A stretch of 64,000 nt of DNA. It comes from Shewanella benthica. GTDB lineage: Bacteria; Pseudomonadota; Gammaproteobacteria; Enterobacterales; Shewanellaceae. The notes under the pieces were generated by a model. That model was given only the letters and a program-made list of their open reading frames with translations. It was not told the origin of the DNA and did no database searches. A program made the position numbers and the translations under genes. Each line of letters starts with the position of its first letter. Positions within the stretch are counted from its first letter, which is position 1. The stretch lies in the NCBI GenBank assembly GCA_023284085.1, contig JAKVHY010000016.1, forward strand, positions 56,304-120,303, in the 5' to 3' direction. Below, piece after piece: positions 1-7,828 of this stretch.

Positions 1-2
1 TC

Positions 3-1250
3 CAGCAAGCCTTTAAAAACTATGACGGGGTGATTTTTAACAATACTATGTACGCCGATAAAGAGGGTAATACCTTCTATATCGACGACTCTACCGTGCC
101 TGGTTTATCGGGTATAGCCATACACCTGTTAAAAACTCATCCCGGTATTATTGCCGCTAGAGAGCAAGCAGGCTTTACCATTTTGCCCGGCAATACATCG
201 GTATTTAACTTCGATGGGCCTATGCCTTACGAGTTCGCTCCCAAACTTGAGCGCAGTGACTTTGTGCAAAACTCCAATAACTCATTCTGGTCAACCAATT
301 TAGCCGAGCCACTGGAAAATTACTCACCCATGTACGGAGCAGAGCGTGGTCAATTATCACTGCGCACCCGAATGGGACTTAAGTTGATGGAAGATGCCGC
401 CGGTGATGATGGTAAATTTAATATCGAGGAACTCGAGGCCGCGGTGCTATCGAATCGCATCTATTTAAATGAACTGGTGTTCACTGACTTAATCACTCAG
501 TGTGAAGCCCAAGCCGATACACCTGTCATGGTCACCGACACGATATCGAAAGATATCAGTGCCGCATGTGATGCCCTGAAAGAGTGGAATGGCAAACAAG
601 ATAATACCAGTGTAGGCGGCGCATTAGTCCGTGAGTTTGCCCATCAATTCGATCAATCGAGCATGTTGACCGTGCCATTTGATGCGACAAAAGCCGCCAC
701 GACACCTAACAGTCTAGTGGCAGATGGTAGTGCACTCCAGGCCTTTGCAAGAGCTGCACTTAACGTTGAAGCGGCAGGTTTCGATGTCGATGCACCGCTC
801 GGCAGTGTTCAGTTTATTGAAAAATCATTACCCGATGGCACAGCCTCTGGCACTAAACTGCCTTGGCCAGGAAGTCATAATGCCGAAGGTGGCTTCAACG
901 TATTCTCCACCAGCTTATCTGGTGATGACACGCTGATCCCGCAGCATAAATACTCACCCGTGATGGATGCGGTGAGTGGCGCTCCTTTGGCATCAGGCTT
1001 AACGGCTGAAGGCTATCAAATCCGTTATGGTTCCAGTTGGATGATGGCGGTCAGTTTCACCGACCAGGGCCCAGTGGCTAAAGGTATTCTCACTTACTCA
1101 GAGTCGAGTAATGCCCTCAGCCCATCATTTGTGGACCAAAGCGTACTGTACTCGACTGAAAAGCAGTTCCGCCCATTGTTATTTACTGAAGATGAGATCG
1201 CCGCGGCGGTTGAATCGACTGTTGAGTTAAGCATGCAAAAAATGCAGTAA
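3..1250 (+). CDS. Penicillin acylase / acyl-homoserine-lactone acylase family protein, 5'-truncated by the window edge
   Basis: This is the C-terminal part of an N-terminal-nucleophile amidohydrolase that cleaves amide bonds of acylated substrates such as penicillins or acyl-homoserine lactones, normally after export and autoprocessing. The reading frame is open from base 3, so the GTG at 30 is not the real start. The beta-chain nucleophile Ser lies outside the window. Visible family features are the early MYADKEGNTFYID stretch (penicillin acylases have a similar YADxxGNxxY segment), the SSWMMAVSFTDQGP segment and the QFRPLLFTEDEI tail close to the C-terminus, as in PvdQ/aculeacin-acylase relatives. 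Shewanella AHL acylases belong to this family, but the substrate cannot be told from this fragment. The gene ends just before a strong terminator. Confidence 0.85.
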   Translation, partial: QQAFKNYDGVIFNNTMYADKEGNTFYIDDSTVPGLSGIAIHLLKTHPGIIAAREQAGFTILPGNTSVFNFDGPMPYEFAPKLERSDFVQNSNNSFWSTNLAEPLENYSPMYGAERGQLSLRTRMGLKLMEDAAGDDGKFNIEELEAAVLSNRIYLNELVFTDLITQCEAQADTPVMVTDTISKDISAACDALKEWNGKQDNTSVGGALVREFAHQFDQSSMLTVPFDATKAATTPNSLVADGSALQAFARAALNVEAAGFDVDAPLGSVQFIEKSLPDGTASGTKLPWPGSHNAEGGFNVFSTSLSGDDTLIPQHKYSPVMDAVSGAPLASGLTAEGYQIRYGSSWMMAVSFTDQGPVAKGILTYSESSNALSPSFVDQSVLYSTEKQFRPLLFTEDEIAAAVESTVELSMQKMQ

Positions 1251-1272
1251 ATTAAACCAGAAACATATTATT

Positions 1273-1296
1273 GCCCGCTAGTTGCGGGCTTTTTTT
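1273..1296 (+). terminator. Rho-independent terminator of the acylase gene
   Basis: A perfect 6-bp stem (GCCCGC / GCGGGC, loop TAGTT) is followed directly by seven T residues, 22 bases after the acylase stop codon. Confidence 0.9.
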
Positions 1297-1302
1297 AGAC
1301 TT

Positions 1303-1410
1303 TTATTCCACTTCACCCTTACGCTCTTCTACATCTTTACCAGCTTCTTACGCACTCTTGCTCTGATGCTTGATACCAGTATGGCTTACTACGAATTCAG
1401 TGATTTCCAT
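1303..1410 (-). pseudogene. Small ORF of about 35 codons interrupted by one in-frame TAA
   Basis: On the minus strand an AAAGGAG ribosome-binding site sits 6 bases before an ATG (1408-1410). The frame reads MEITEFVVSHTGIKHQSKSA, then TAA (1348-1350), then a charged EAGKDVEERKGEVE tail before a second TAA at 1303. The strong RBS and the smooth continuation after the first stop suggest a short gene with a recent nonsense mutation. A genuine 20-residue peptide is also possible. I do not recognise a family. It converges on the acylase gene. Confidence 0.35.
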
Positions 1411-1505
1411 GGGAAACTCCTTTTAAGATCCACTATCATTAAGGATACCGTTATCACATAAGCTGTTTTATCGAAGTAGGCTCATAGTTGTAATTGGAGG
1501 CCAAT

Positions 1506-1970
1506 ATGACAATAAACCAACTTGTATTCATACTCTTATTAATCACAGCCATCATAGGTGTGGTAATTTATTTGCGCTTTCCTCCTCGTTTTCTCAATAA
1601 AATTAGACATCCTTCCCACATTAAGCCTATCAGTCATATCTATGAAGTGCTGCCTGATGAACACCAAGGTACAAATAGGCAGACAATACATCCTTATCAC
1701 AATGTCACCATTGAACTCAGCCACAATGCTTGTTGCGCGGTAAAAAATCTTCAAGGCATACATTTTTTATCTAAAGATGCCCCATCTATCCCCCTATCCA
1801 ATTGCGATGCCTTTGAATGCCAGTGTCACTACAAACACTACCAAGACAGAAGGAGAGAAAAACTGGAGCGCCGTGTCGATTTTGGTATAACACACGATCT
1901 ATTTGGTGCCTTCGGAGAGAAAAACCAAAGGGGAAATAAGCCTGATAGAAGAAACAATGACTGCCATTGA
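1506..1970 (+). CDS. Small membrane-anchored Cys/His-rich protein, uncharacterised
   Basis: A 154-residue protein with one N-terminal hydrophobic segment (about residues 3-23), then a polar domain. A conserved-looking C-terminal block contains a cysteine/histidine cluster (CDAFECQCHYKHY, near residues 100-112), which could bind a metal, followed by an arginine-rich DRRREKLERR stretch and GITHDLFGAFGEKN. I chose the ATG at 1506 because GGAGG lies 5 bases upstream; the TTG at 1494 would overlap that site. The C-terminal block resembles small uncharacterised marine gammaproteobacterial proteins. No function can be assigned. The decayed HDAC-like gene begins at its 3' end. Confidence 0.6.
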   Translation: MTINQLVFILLLITAIIGVVIYLRFPPRFLNKIRHPSHIKPISHIYEVLPDEHQGTNRQTIHPYHNVTIELSHNACCAVKNLQGIHFLSKDAPSIPLSNCDAFECQCHYKHYQDRRREKLERRVDFGITHDLFGAFGEKNQRGNKPDRRNNDCH

Positions 1971-2550
1971 TCTACCACACCATCGATTCTCAGTTACCTC
2001 AGCCTGAGGGACGTTACCCCATCATGAAATATTAATACTTGTATGACCCGATAGTTGAGAAAACACCAAATGACAGTAAGTGGCAGAAAAATAATCATCT
2101 TCTTCTCATCTCAGCCCTTAACCTTACAAGATATCAAACGGGTCCATGATGCAGCTTATGTTTAGATACTGGCCTGTGGTCGGCTAGCAGAAAATAAGAT
2201 GCCCCGCATAGATTTCCCTTGGAGTGAAGCCCTGATGCAAGGCTCGCTGATTTCTGCCACAGCTCAGTGTTAACAGCCCATAAATCGACAGAGTCTGGGG
2301 TTGCGTAGCGGTTATCACCTTGGCGATGGCACGGCGACCTTATGTCCGGGAAGAGATGACATCATGACTCTGTCTTTCCACTGTGATCAAAACTTCCCCG
2401 CGCGTTAACCTGACTCAGTTCTTGATGTGCCTCTGGCAAAGGGGGCTGATGGCGAAACCTTTTAAACCTGCTTTAAATAGGTGGTTAAGATGGCAATACA
2501 TTTACACTGGCCGGATCTGATTATTTAAGATGTCGGTGCATTTTAGTTAT
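1961..2550 (+). pseudogene. Degraded histone-deacetylase-family (HDAC/AcuC-like) gene
   Basis: Translation of this gene-free stretch gives clear pieces of an HDAC-superfamily protein in the right order. They are an N-terminal LIYHTIDSQLPQPEG..RYPIMKY (frame starting at 1967), then, after a frameshift, QDIKRVHDAAYV (from about 2127), FPWSEALMQGSLIS (about 2214), a truncated HLGDGTATL core (about 2319), SFHCDQNFPAR, VLDVPLAKGADGETF and HLHWPDLII (to about 2525). The second part is interrupted by at least seven in-frame stops (2163, 2271, 2406, 2463, 2478, 2526, 2544). The segment that should carry the tandem-His catalytic region is deleted. An intact family member would be a zinc deacylase of about 300 residues. 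Confidence 0.8.
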
Positions 2551-2887
2551 TACAGCGGCCCTAAATTTAGACTTAGACTTAGATTTGGACTTAAATTTTG
2601 ATTTATTAAAAAATCAAGTTAAAACAAAAGCTTGTGGCGAAATCGAAATCAATAGCATTGGTAACCTAGCTGATACAAATTTTATTGACCTAAGTGATAC
2701 CTTTGTTTCCAACATAGGTGACAGGCTAACCATCCCAACAATTCCTTGCTAAACCAAGAGTACATCGCTTTAATCTAATTTAGCTTTCATCCCTGCTGAA
2801 TAACCAAGAAGTTAACTTAGGCCGCTGGTTAGACTCTAATACTTGGCATGCCTATTTTGCTTATTTGATAATAAAAGGACAAATTAC
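2551..2887. other. Intergenic, no supported gene
   Basis: AT-rich DNA between the HDAC remnant and the carbonic-anhydrase-like gene. It begins with a short run of TTAGAC/TTAGAT-like repeats (about 2567-2595). One frame is open through 2756 but has no start codon or ribosome-binding site, so I do not call a gene. The last 20 bases hold the AAAGGA ribosome-binding site of the next gene. Confidence 0.5.
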
Positions 2888-3751
2888 ATGATTAACAAGA
2901 CACGAGTATTATGCGCCACCGCGGTGCTTTTCCCACTTTTAGTTAATGCCGGAACGACACAAGATGCAGGCCATAGCGTCTCAGATAAAGTGATAGAAAA
3001 GCAAAGAGCTGCATTGGCCGCTAATACTCAAGGTAAAGGTTATGGTCCTCAGTCACCAAGAGATATCGACTCCATTCAAGGCAATAACAAGCGTATATTT
3101 GGCGAGGCGCCCGACTACACGGAAATGAACCTATGTAACATACACTTCCATAAGAATGCCGAACACAAAGGTGGTGAGTTCACTAAATATGCCGGCAATG
3201 GTGATGGCCACGGCTACCAGAGCGGTTATCAATATACTGGTAAGTTATCTAAAAAAGAGTTAACTCCTCTTAACAATGAGGTCGGTGACAGTAAGCACGC
3301 GAGTCTGCATCCTGGCGATACGATAGAAGTGCACTATGTCCATTCAACCGCTAAAGTGAGCCCAGGCGCGACTTTGGGGGCCTGTCTCAGTGAGGCGAAT
3401 AGCAACCCTCAGTTACGTGTAGAGACTCAGGTATTCGTGCTGGTAAATGACTCAAAAGCCATGAGCTTTATGAAGCTAACAAAGTTAGGCATCAAAAATG
3501 GACTTAACCAGGCCGTAAACATTCCAAGCAATACCGGTGAGCCAGTGGAATATGAAGGTTCAACCACAGGTCCTGGATATAACGAGAAAGCTTCACCACT
3601 ACAGGTGAGCTGGAGCGTGCGTCCAAAAGTAATGAAAGTTGATATTAACACTGTTGGTAAGTGGTTAATGGGCAACGCCTTCGATGAAGATCATGCCCAC
3701 GGCGTCAGAAACCTAGTGGTTAACCCAGATCTACTGTCAGGCAGTGACTAA
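2888..3751 (+). CDS. Secreted delta-carbonic-anhydrase-like protein
   Basis: A 287-residue exported protein with a signal peptide (MINKTRVLCATAVLFPLLVNA, cleavage near residue 21). The key motif is HFHKNAEH, matching the HxHxxAEH zinc-ligand pattern of diatom delta-class carbonic anhydrases. A later IEVHYVHS segment could supply the third His. If active it would interconvert CO2 and bicarbonate in the periplasm or outside the cell. I chose the ATG at 2888 because AAAGGA precedes it and a signal peptide follows; the upstream in-frame start at 2843 would bury that signal. It is a single gene followed by its own terminator. Family assignment rests on motif resemblance only. Confidence 0.7.
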   Translation: MINKTRVLCATAVLFPLLVNAGTTQDAGHSVSDKVIEKQRAALAANTQGKGYGPQSPRDIDSIQGNNKRIFGEAPDYTEMNLCNIHFHKNAEHKGGEFTKYAGNGDGHGYQSGYQYTGKLSKKELTPLNNEVGDSKHASLHPGDTIEVHYVHSTAKVSPGATLGACLSEANSNPQLRVETQVFVLVNDSKAMSFMKLTKLGIKNGLNQAVNIPSNTGEPVEYEGSTTGPGYNEKASPLQVSWSVRPKVMKVDINTVGKWLMGNAFDEDHAHGVRNLVVNPDLLSGSD

Positions 3752-3778
3752 CTGCGACTATTCTAAACCATGACAGAT

Positions 3779-3812
3779 AAGGGGCTGATTAACTCGGCCC
3801 CTTTTATTTTGT
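3779..3812 (+). terminator. Rho-independent terminator after the carbonic-anhydrase-like gene
   Basis: The stem AAGGGGC / GCCCCTT with an 11-base loop is followed by TTATTTTGT. It lies between convergent genes and could also act on rbsR transcripts from the other side. Confidence 0.85.
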
Positions 3813-3826
3813 CTGTCATGCCTGTT

Positions 3827-4852
3827 CTAGGTTTTATGCCTGTTGAACTCTTCAACAGGTTTTCGCACAGCGACGGAATCCCGAATGACTAACCTGGGTG
3901 GCAATAGGGTACGTTGGCTTCCCCGTTCGGGAGCCTTTATTCGTGCCAGTAGCATGGCAATCGCCTGCTCCGCCAGTTGTTCCAATGGCTGACTGATAGT
4001 CGTCAATGGTGGGTTGAAATACTTAGCCCCGGGAATATCGTCATAACCGATAATCGACAGATCTTGTGGAATAATAAGCCCCTGTTTACCTGCCACCCGT
4101 ATTGCGCCCATGACCATAAGATCATTGGAGGCAAATATGGCCGTCACCAGACAGGGCTGATCAAGTAATCTGCTCATGGCCTCTGCGCCACCTTCGTAGG
4201 TAAACTCACCGGATTGGATCCAGCGCTCATCCACCTCGGCATTCGCTTCGGCCATTGCCCGGCGATATCCGGCGATACGGTTCTGACTATTGGACTTATC
4301 CAGCGGCCCGGCCAACATGCCAATGCTCATATGACCCGACTCTAGCAGATGCTGGGTCGCCATGTAGCCACCCAGCTCCGAGTCATCCAAGATGCGATCA
4401 TAGCCCGCCTGCTCCGGACCTGAATCCATCATCACCATGGGCATAGTGGCATAGGAAGATACGGGTAGCTGACGGGCATCCGAGCTCATCATTAACACAC
4501 CATCGACCCGCCTCTGATTGAGCATGACCATATAGTCTTTGGCCCGCTCTATGTTGCCCTGGGTATTACACAAGATCAGGTTATAACCATGGCGGTATGC
4601 AACTTGATCCACCCACTGAATGAGATCTGCGTAGAATGGATTATTCGTATCCGTGATCAGCATACCTAAGACTCGACTGCTGCCGCCTTTGAGACTACGT
4701 GCAATAGTGTTGGGCACGTAGTTGAGCTCAATAACTGCCGCCTCGACCTTGGCCTTGCCCTCGGCAGAGACAAACCGAGTCTTGTTGAGCACGTGGGAAA
4801 CTGTGGTAGTTGAGACACAAGCCAGCTTTGCAACGTCACGTATGGTGGTCAT
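3827..4852 (-). CDS. rbsR: Ribose operon repressor, LacI family
   Basis: A LacI/GalR-type repressor of 341 residues. The N-terminal helix-turn-helix (TIRDVAKLACVSTTTVSHVLN, residues 3-23) is followed by the hinge helix (NYVPNTIARSLKGG) and a periplasmic-binding-protein-like sensor domain (LGMLITDTNNPFYADL through SIIGYDDIPGAKYFNPPLTTI). Similarity to RbsR and its position directly downstream of ribokinase point to control of ribose utilisation. It is on the same strand as rbsK, 79 bases downstream, so they probably form an operon that RbsR autoregulates through the operators upstream of rbsK. Its first 15 coding bases are repeated in the gap just upstream. Confidence 0.9.
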   Translation of the reverse strand: MTTIRDVAKLACVSTTTVSHVLNKTRFVSAEGKAKVEAAVIELNYVPNTIARSLKGGSSRVLGMLITDTNNPFYADLIQWVDQVAYRHGYNLILCNTQGNIERAKDYMVMLNQRRVDGVLMMSSDARQLPVSSYATMPMVMMDSGPEQAGYDRILDDSELGGYMATQHLLESGHMSIGMLAGPLDKSNSQNRIAGYRRAMAEANAEVDERWIQSGEFTYEGGAEAMSRLLDQPCLVTAIFASNDLMVMGAIRVAGKQGLIIPQDLSIIGYDDIPGAKYFNPPLTTISQPLEQLAEQAIAMLLARIKAPERGSQRTLLPPRLVIRDSVAVRKPVEEFNRHKT

Positions 4853-4900
4853 AGCAAATACCCCCCAGGCTTAGCTAAAATGCTACGTATGGTGGTCATA
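4838..4900 (-). repeat. Direct duplication of the rbsR start region
   Basis: The 16-base string ACGTATGGTGGTCATA (plus strand) occurs at 4838-4853, where it is the rbsR start codon and first codons, and again at 4885-4900 in the rbsK-rbsR gap. The upstream copy opens a short minus-strand frame (MTTIRSILAKPGGYLL) that stops exactly across the real rbsR start (ATGA overlap). It may be duplication debris or a short upstream ORF coupled to rbsR translation. Confidence 0.7.
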
Positions 4901-4931
4901 CGATTCGACTCCTATCGAAAATTCACACAAT

Positions 4932-5852
4932 TCACCCTAGAGCTAACAGTTCCAAGGTCGCTTCCCGAGTCGGGATAGAGCTTTGTGCCCCCATGCGAGT
5001 CACAGATAATGCCGCGGCGGCCTGGCCAAAACGCACCGAATCCAGCATAGATTGACCTTCCAGTAATCCGCAGACGAAACCGCCGTTGAAGGTGTCTCCG
5101 GCAGCCGTTGTATCTATGGCCTGCATCACGAAACCGGCAATGTGCTCACCTTCGCCCTTGTGTGACAACCATACACCACGCTTACCTAAGGTGATTAGCA
5201 CCGTCTCGATACCAAATTGGCTGTGCAGCTTGCGGGCCGCAACATCCGCATCCGATAACTCCCTGATAGCCACGCCAGTCAACTGCTCGGCTTCGGTCTC
5301 ATTGGGCGTGATGATATCGACATGACGCAATAAGCTTTCTGGCAATGCCTTAGCGGGCGCCGGATTCAACACCACTCGAGTACCAGCTGCTTTCGCTATC
5401 TTAGCCGCCGCGACTAAGGTAGTGACAGGGGTTTCCAGCTGTAGCAAGAGTAGGTCCGAGTCTTGGATAGCGGCCTTGTGCTCAAGCATCACCGTCTCAG
5501 TCAGGCAAGCATTAGCACCCGGCCAAATACCGATGCGGTTTTCACCCGAGTCCTCGACGTAGATCATCGCCACTCCGGTATTTTCACCGGATATAGTGGT
5601 GATGCCCTTAGTGTCGATACCGACATCCGCGAGACCTTGTTTCATCTGCTCACCTATGGCGTCGATGCCGATACAAGCAATCATAGCCACGTCCGCTCCC
5701 AACTTGGCCGCGGCCACAGCCTGATTCGCGCCTTTACCTCCGGCCACTATTTGGTACTGTTTAGCTTGAATAGTCTGCCCGCCCTTAGGCGCGGCGCCGA
5801 CTTGCATCAGGTGATCTACATTGATGCTGCCCAATACGGATAATTTGGCCAT
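4932..5852 (-). CDS. rbsK: Ribokinase
   Basis: A PfkB-family sugar kinase of 306 residues that phosphorylates D-ribose to ribose-5-phosphate with ATP. Visible signatures are the substrate-side GSINVDH (8-14) and GGKGANQA (38-45), NPAPA (163-167), TPNETEAEQLTG, and the ATP/anion-hole DTTAAGD (247-253), where Asp253 is the catalytic base. Length and order match E. coli RbsK. It heads an rbsK-rbsR pair. No RbsD or ribose ABC transporter is nearby, so uptake must be encoded elsewhere. Confidence 0.95.
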   Translation of the reverse strand: MAKLSVLGSINVDHLMQVGAAPKGGQTIQAKQYQIVAGGKGANQAVAAAKLGADVAMIACIGIDAIGEQMKQGLADVGIDTKGITTISGENTGVAMIYVEDSGENRIGIWPGANACLTETVMLEHKAAIQDSDLLLLQLETPVTTLVAAAKIAKAAGTRVVLNPAPAKALPESLLRHVDIITPNETEAEQLTGVAIRELSDADVAARKLHSQFGIETVLITLGKRGVWLSHKGEGEHIAGFVMQAIDTTAAGDTFNGGFVCGLLEGQSMLDSVRFGQAAAALSVTRMGAQSSIPTREATLELLALG

Positions 5853-5969
5853 CTGAGTCTCTCTTTGCTTAATTGGATAGCTGGCTGCTTACATGGCGGC
5901 GCAGCAAGAACCGAATAATCGGCTATGATGATCTCATCTCACGGATCGACTTCAAACTGTGAAATAACC

Positions 5970-5995
5970 GCGCAAACGATTGCGCAAACGATTGC
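5970..5995. promoter_or_regulatory. Two overlapping LacI-type operators upstream of rbsK
   Basis: GCGCAAACGATTGCGC (5970-5985) is a LacI-family-style operator with 6-bp arms GCGCAA/TTGCGC around ACGA. A second copy, GCGCAAACGATTGC, overlaps it from 5982, giving a 12-bp direct repeat. It lies about 120 bases upstream of rbsK, making RbsR the obvious candidate ligand. Confidence 0.7.
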
Positions 5996-6326
5996 TTGCA
6001 TACTAATACACCTAAATCCGTATATCCAGACCAAAAACAAGATCTAAATCACGCTATTATAATTGTTAGTTATCTTCAAAATATGCACGATTTTGATCAT
6101 CAGTATGGGAGAGTTTTGAACTGTGAGCTAATCATCATCTATGGCGATTAAGCCTTCCCGTTATGATTAAGCATATAACGCAGTTAAGCTCATGGATAAA
6201 GTATCGAGTAAACTAATACCAGTCCCACTAATCAAAGAAAGATATCGATTAAAGAAAGACAAGACTTGCTCCATCTACTGACTAACAAGCTTGCCGAGAT
6301 ATACTTCTACCCTGAACTTAGCTAGC
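5996..6326. other. Intergenic between rbsK operators and the DUF3103-like gene
   Basis: AT-rich DNA with no supported ORF. It should contain the rbsK promoter on one side and the downstream end of the DUF3103-like transcript on the other. No convincing terminator hairpin was found. Confidence 0.4.
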
Positions 6327-7544
6327 TTATCTTGGCTGGATCAACAGAGGCGCGAAGAACGCCCTGGCATTGCCGCCCGCACCATAATGATTTGTGTAGG
6401 TCTCACCCTCTTGTAAGGTGTAATACACATCCACAAAGTCATCATCATTAGTGAACCAGGCATCGGGCATAGCACTGATGATCCCATTAGTGATCTTGGC
6501 TATGATGGCAAATCCCTGTACTTCAGGATCCGGATAGGCCTTCAAAATTTCCTCGGCAGCAACGAGAAGTGCGGTCGCAAGATCTTTATAGTTAGTCCCA
6601 TCATCATGCTCCATGAGTACAAGATCGGCAGCAGCCCAACGGTAACGCTCCCAATGAATGGCGATCTGATTGGGATAATACTCGGTGCCTGAATAATCGA
6701 GATAAGGCATCTCAATGATATCCAACACGGGTTCATCACGGCTTGGGTTAACACCAGTCACGATGCCGTAGATCTCGGCTTTACCCGAAATCCAGGGCTC
6801 CTCATCATCTTTCACACTGATCTGTTTGATGACTGTGGTTGATATAGGCTGATCCGCAGCGGTAAAGGCACTCACCTGACGCTTAGCCCTCTTGAGCTGA
6901 CTCTCAGCATGTGTGCTCAAGGCAAATGTGTCTCGCATCACCGCCAGACCTTCACGCATGGCTTGCTGCTTGTCTAACCCAATCACAATCACGGGTCTTT
7001 GGGGAAGCTTATACACATCCAGAAGATGAATATTACCTTCAACATCATAGGCTTCGATATTAGCCCACTGCTTATCATCACCATCAGGCTCGAATGCAAA
7101 TAGCGGCGATTCGCCTTGTTGCCAATCGTTCAGCATGCTGGCATCGGCCAGACGAAATTGCACCAAACTGGGAGACAGAGATCCCTTACTGACAGTATTA
7201 ACCTTAGATTCAGCGTGAGTATATAAACCTTTTGCTTCACGGATCGCCAACTCGCTTTGACGTAATGCCTTGGTGTCGCTGCCACTGGACCGAAACGCTA
7301 AATCAGCATCCATAGCCAAGTTGTATTGGTTGATATTAGATTGCAGCACAGGTAACACTCGAGTGTATTGGCGACTGAGCTCCAGTGCTATCTCACGTTT
7401 AGCGCTCGATACGCTGACACTGTATTGTGATGCTTGCACAATGGATAGATTTGTTTTGTCGGCTGGTTCGGCGGAACTAAATGGCGAAATAATAGAAGCC
7501 AGAGGTACCGTTATCATAAGCAAGGCGAAAGTCATTTTTTTCAT
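6327..7544 (-). CDS. Secreted DUF3103-like protein, function unknown
   Basis: A 405-residue protein with an N-terminal signal peptide (MKKMTFALLMITVPLASIISPFSSA). The rest is soluble and acidic, with a DDEEPWISGKAEIYGIVTGVNPSRDEP segment and a C-terminal half rich in aromatic and acidic residues (DDDFVDVYYTLQEGETYTNHYGAGGNARAFFAPL). The overall sequence resembles DUF3103 proteins of Vibrio and Shewanella, which have no assigned role. It is a single gene. The family call is from memory of the pattern and was not checked by search. Confidence 0.6.
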   Translation of the reverse strand: MKKMTFALLMITVPLASIISPFSSAEPADKTNLSIVQASQYSVSVSSAKREIALELSRQYTRVLPVLQSNINQYNLAMDADLAFRSSGSDTKALRQSELAIREAKGLYTHAESKVNTVSKGSLSPSLVQFRLADASMLNDWQQGESPLFAFEPDGDDKQWANIEAYDVEGNIHLLDVYKLPQRPVIVIGLDKQQAMREGLAVMRDTFALSTHAESQLKRAKRQVSAFTAADQPISTTVIKQISVKDDEEPWISGKAEIYGIVTGVNPSRDEPVLDIIEMPYLDYSGTEYYPNQIAIHWERYRWAAADLVLMEHDDGTNYKDLATALLVAAEEILKAYPDPEVQGFAIIAKITNGIISAMPDAWFTNDDDFVDVYYTLQEGETYTNHYGAGGNARAFFAPLLIQPR

Positions 7545-7828
7545 ATTATGTCCTTATTGAATATTACTCGTTTTATATTGCTTCCGTTCGGTCCTAGAAA
7601 ACATATGAGCATACTTAACAAAACTTGTAAATAACAACAGCAACAATTATCAATTGTATTCACATCCATTTAATGAGAACTGGATCTTAATTTTAAATAA
7701 ACAGTTTGAATAAGTTATTTTTTAATAAATAAAATAGAGTAGCTTCGATGAAATATTTTTAAATTGGGCTAACATTTGATTTTAAAGCGAATAAAAATAT
7801 CTGTTTTTATTTCATTTACCCTGGTCAT
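7545..7828. other. Very AT-rich divergent intergenic region
   Basis: This spacer separates the divergently transcribed DUF3103-like gene and the Crp/Fnr-type regulator, and should carry both promoters. It is much more AT-rich than its surroundings. No clear operator palindrome was found here. Confidence 0.4.

Noticed and set aside
2551..2759. Open frame of about 70 codons after the HDAC remnant
   Set aside because: It has no start codon and begins in a short low-complexity repeat.
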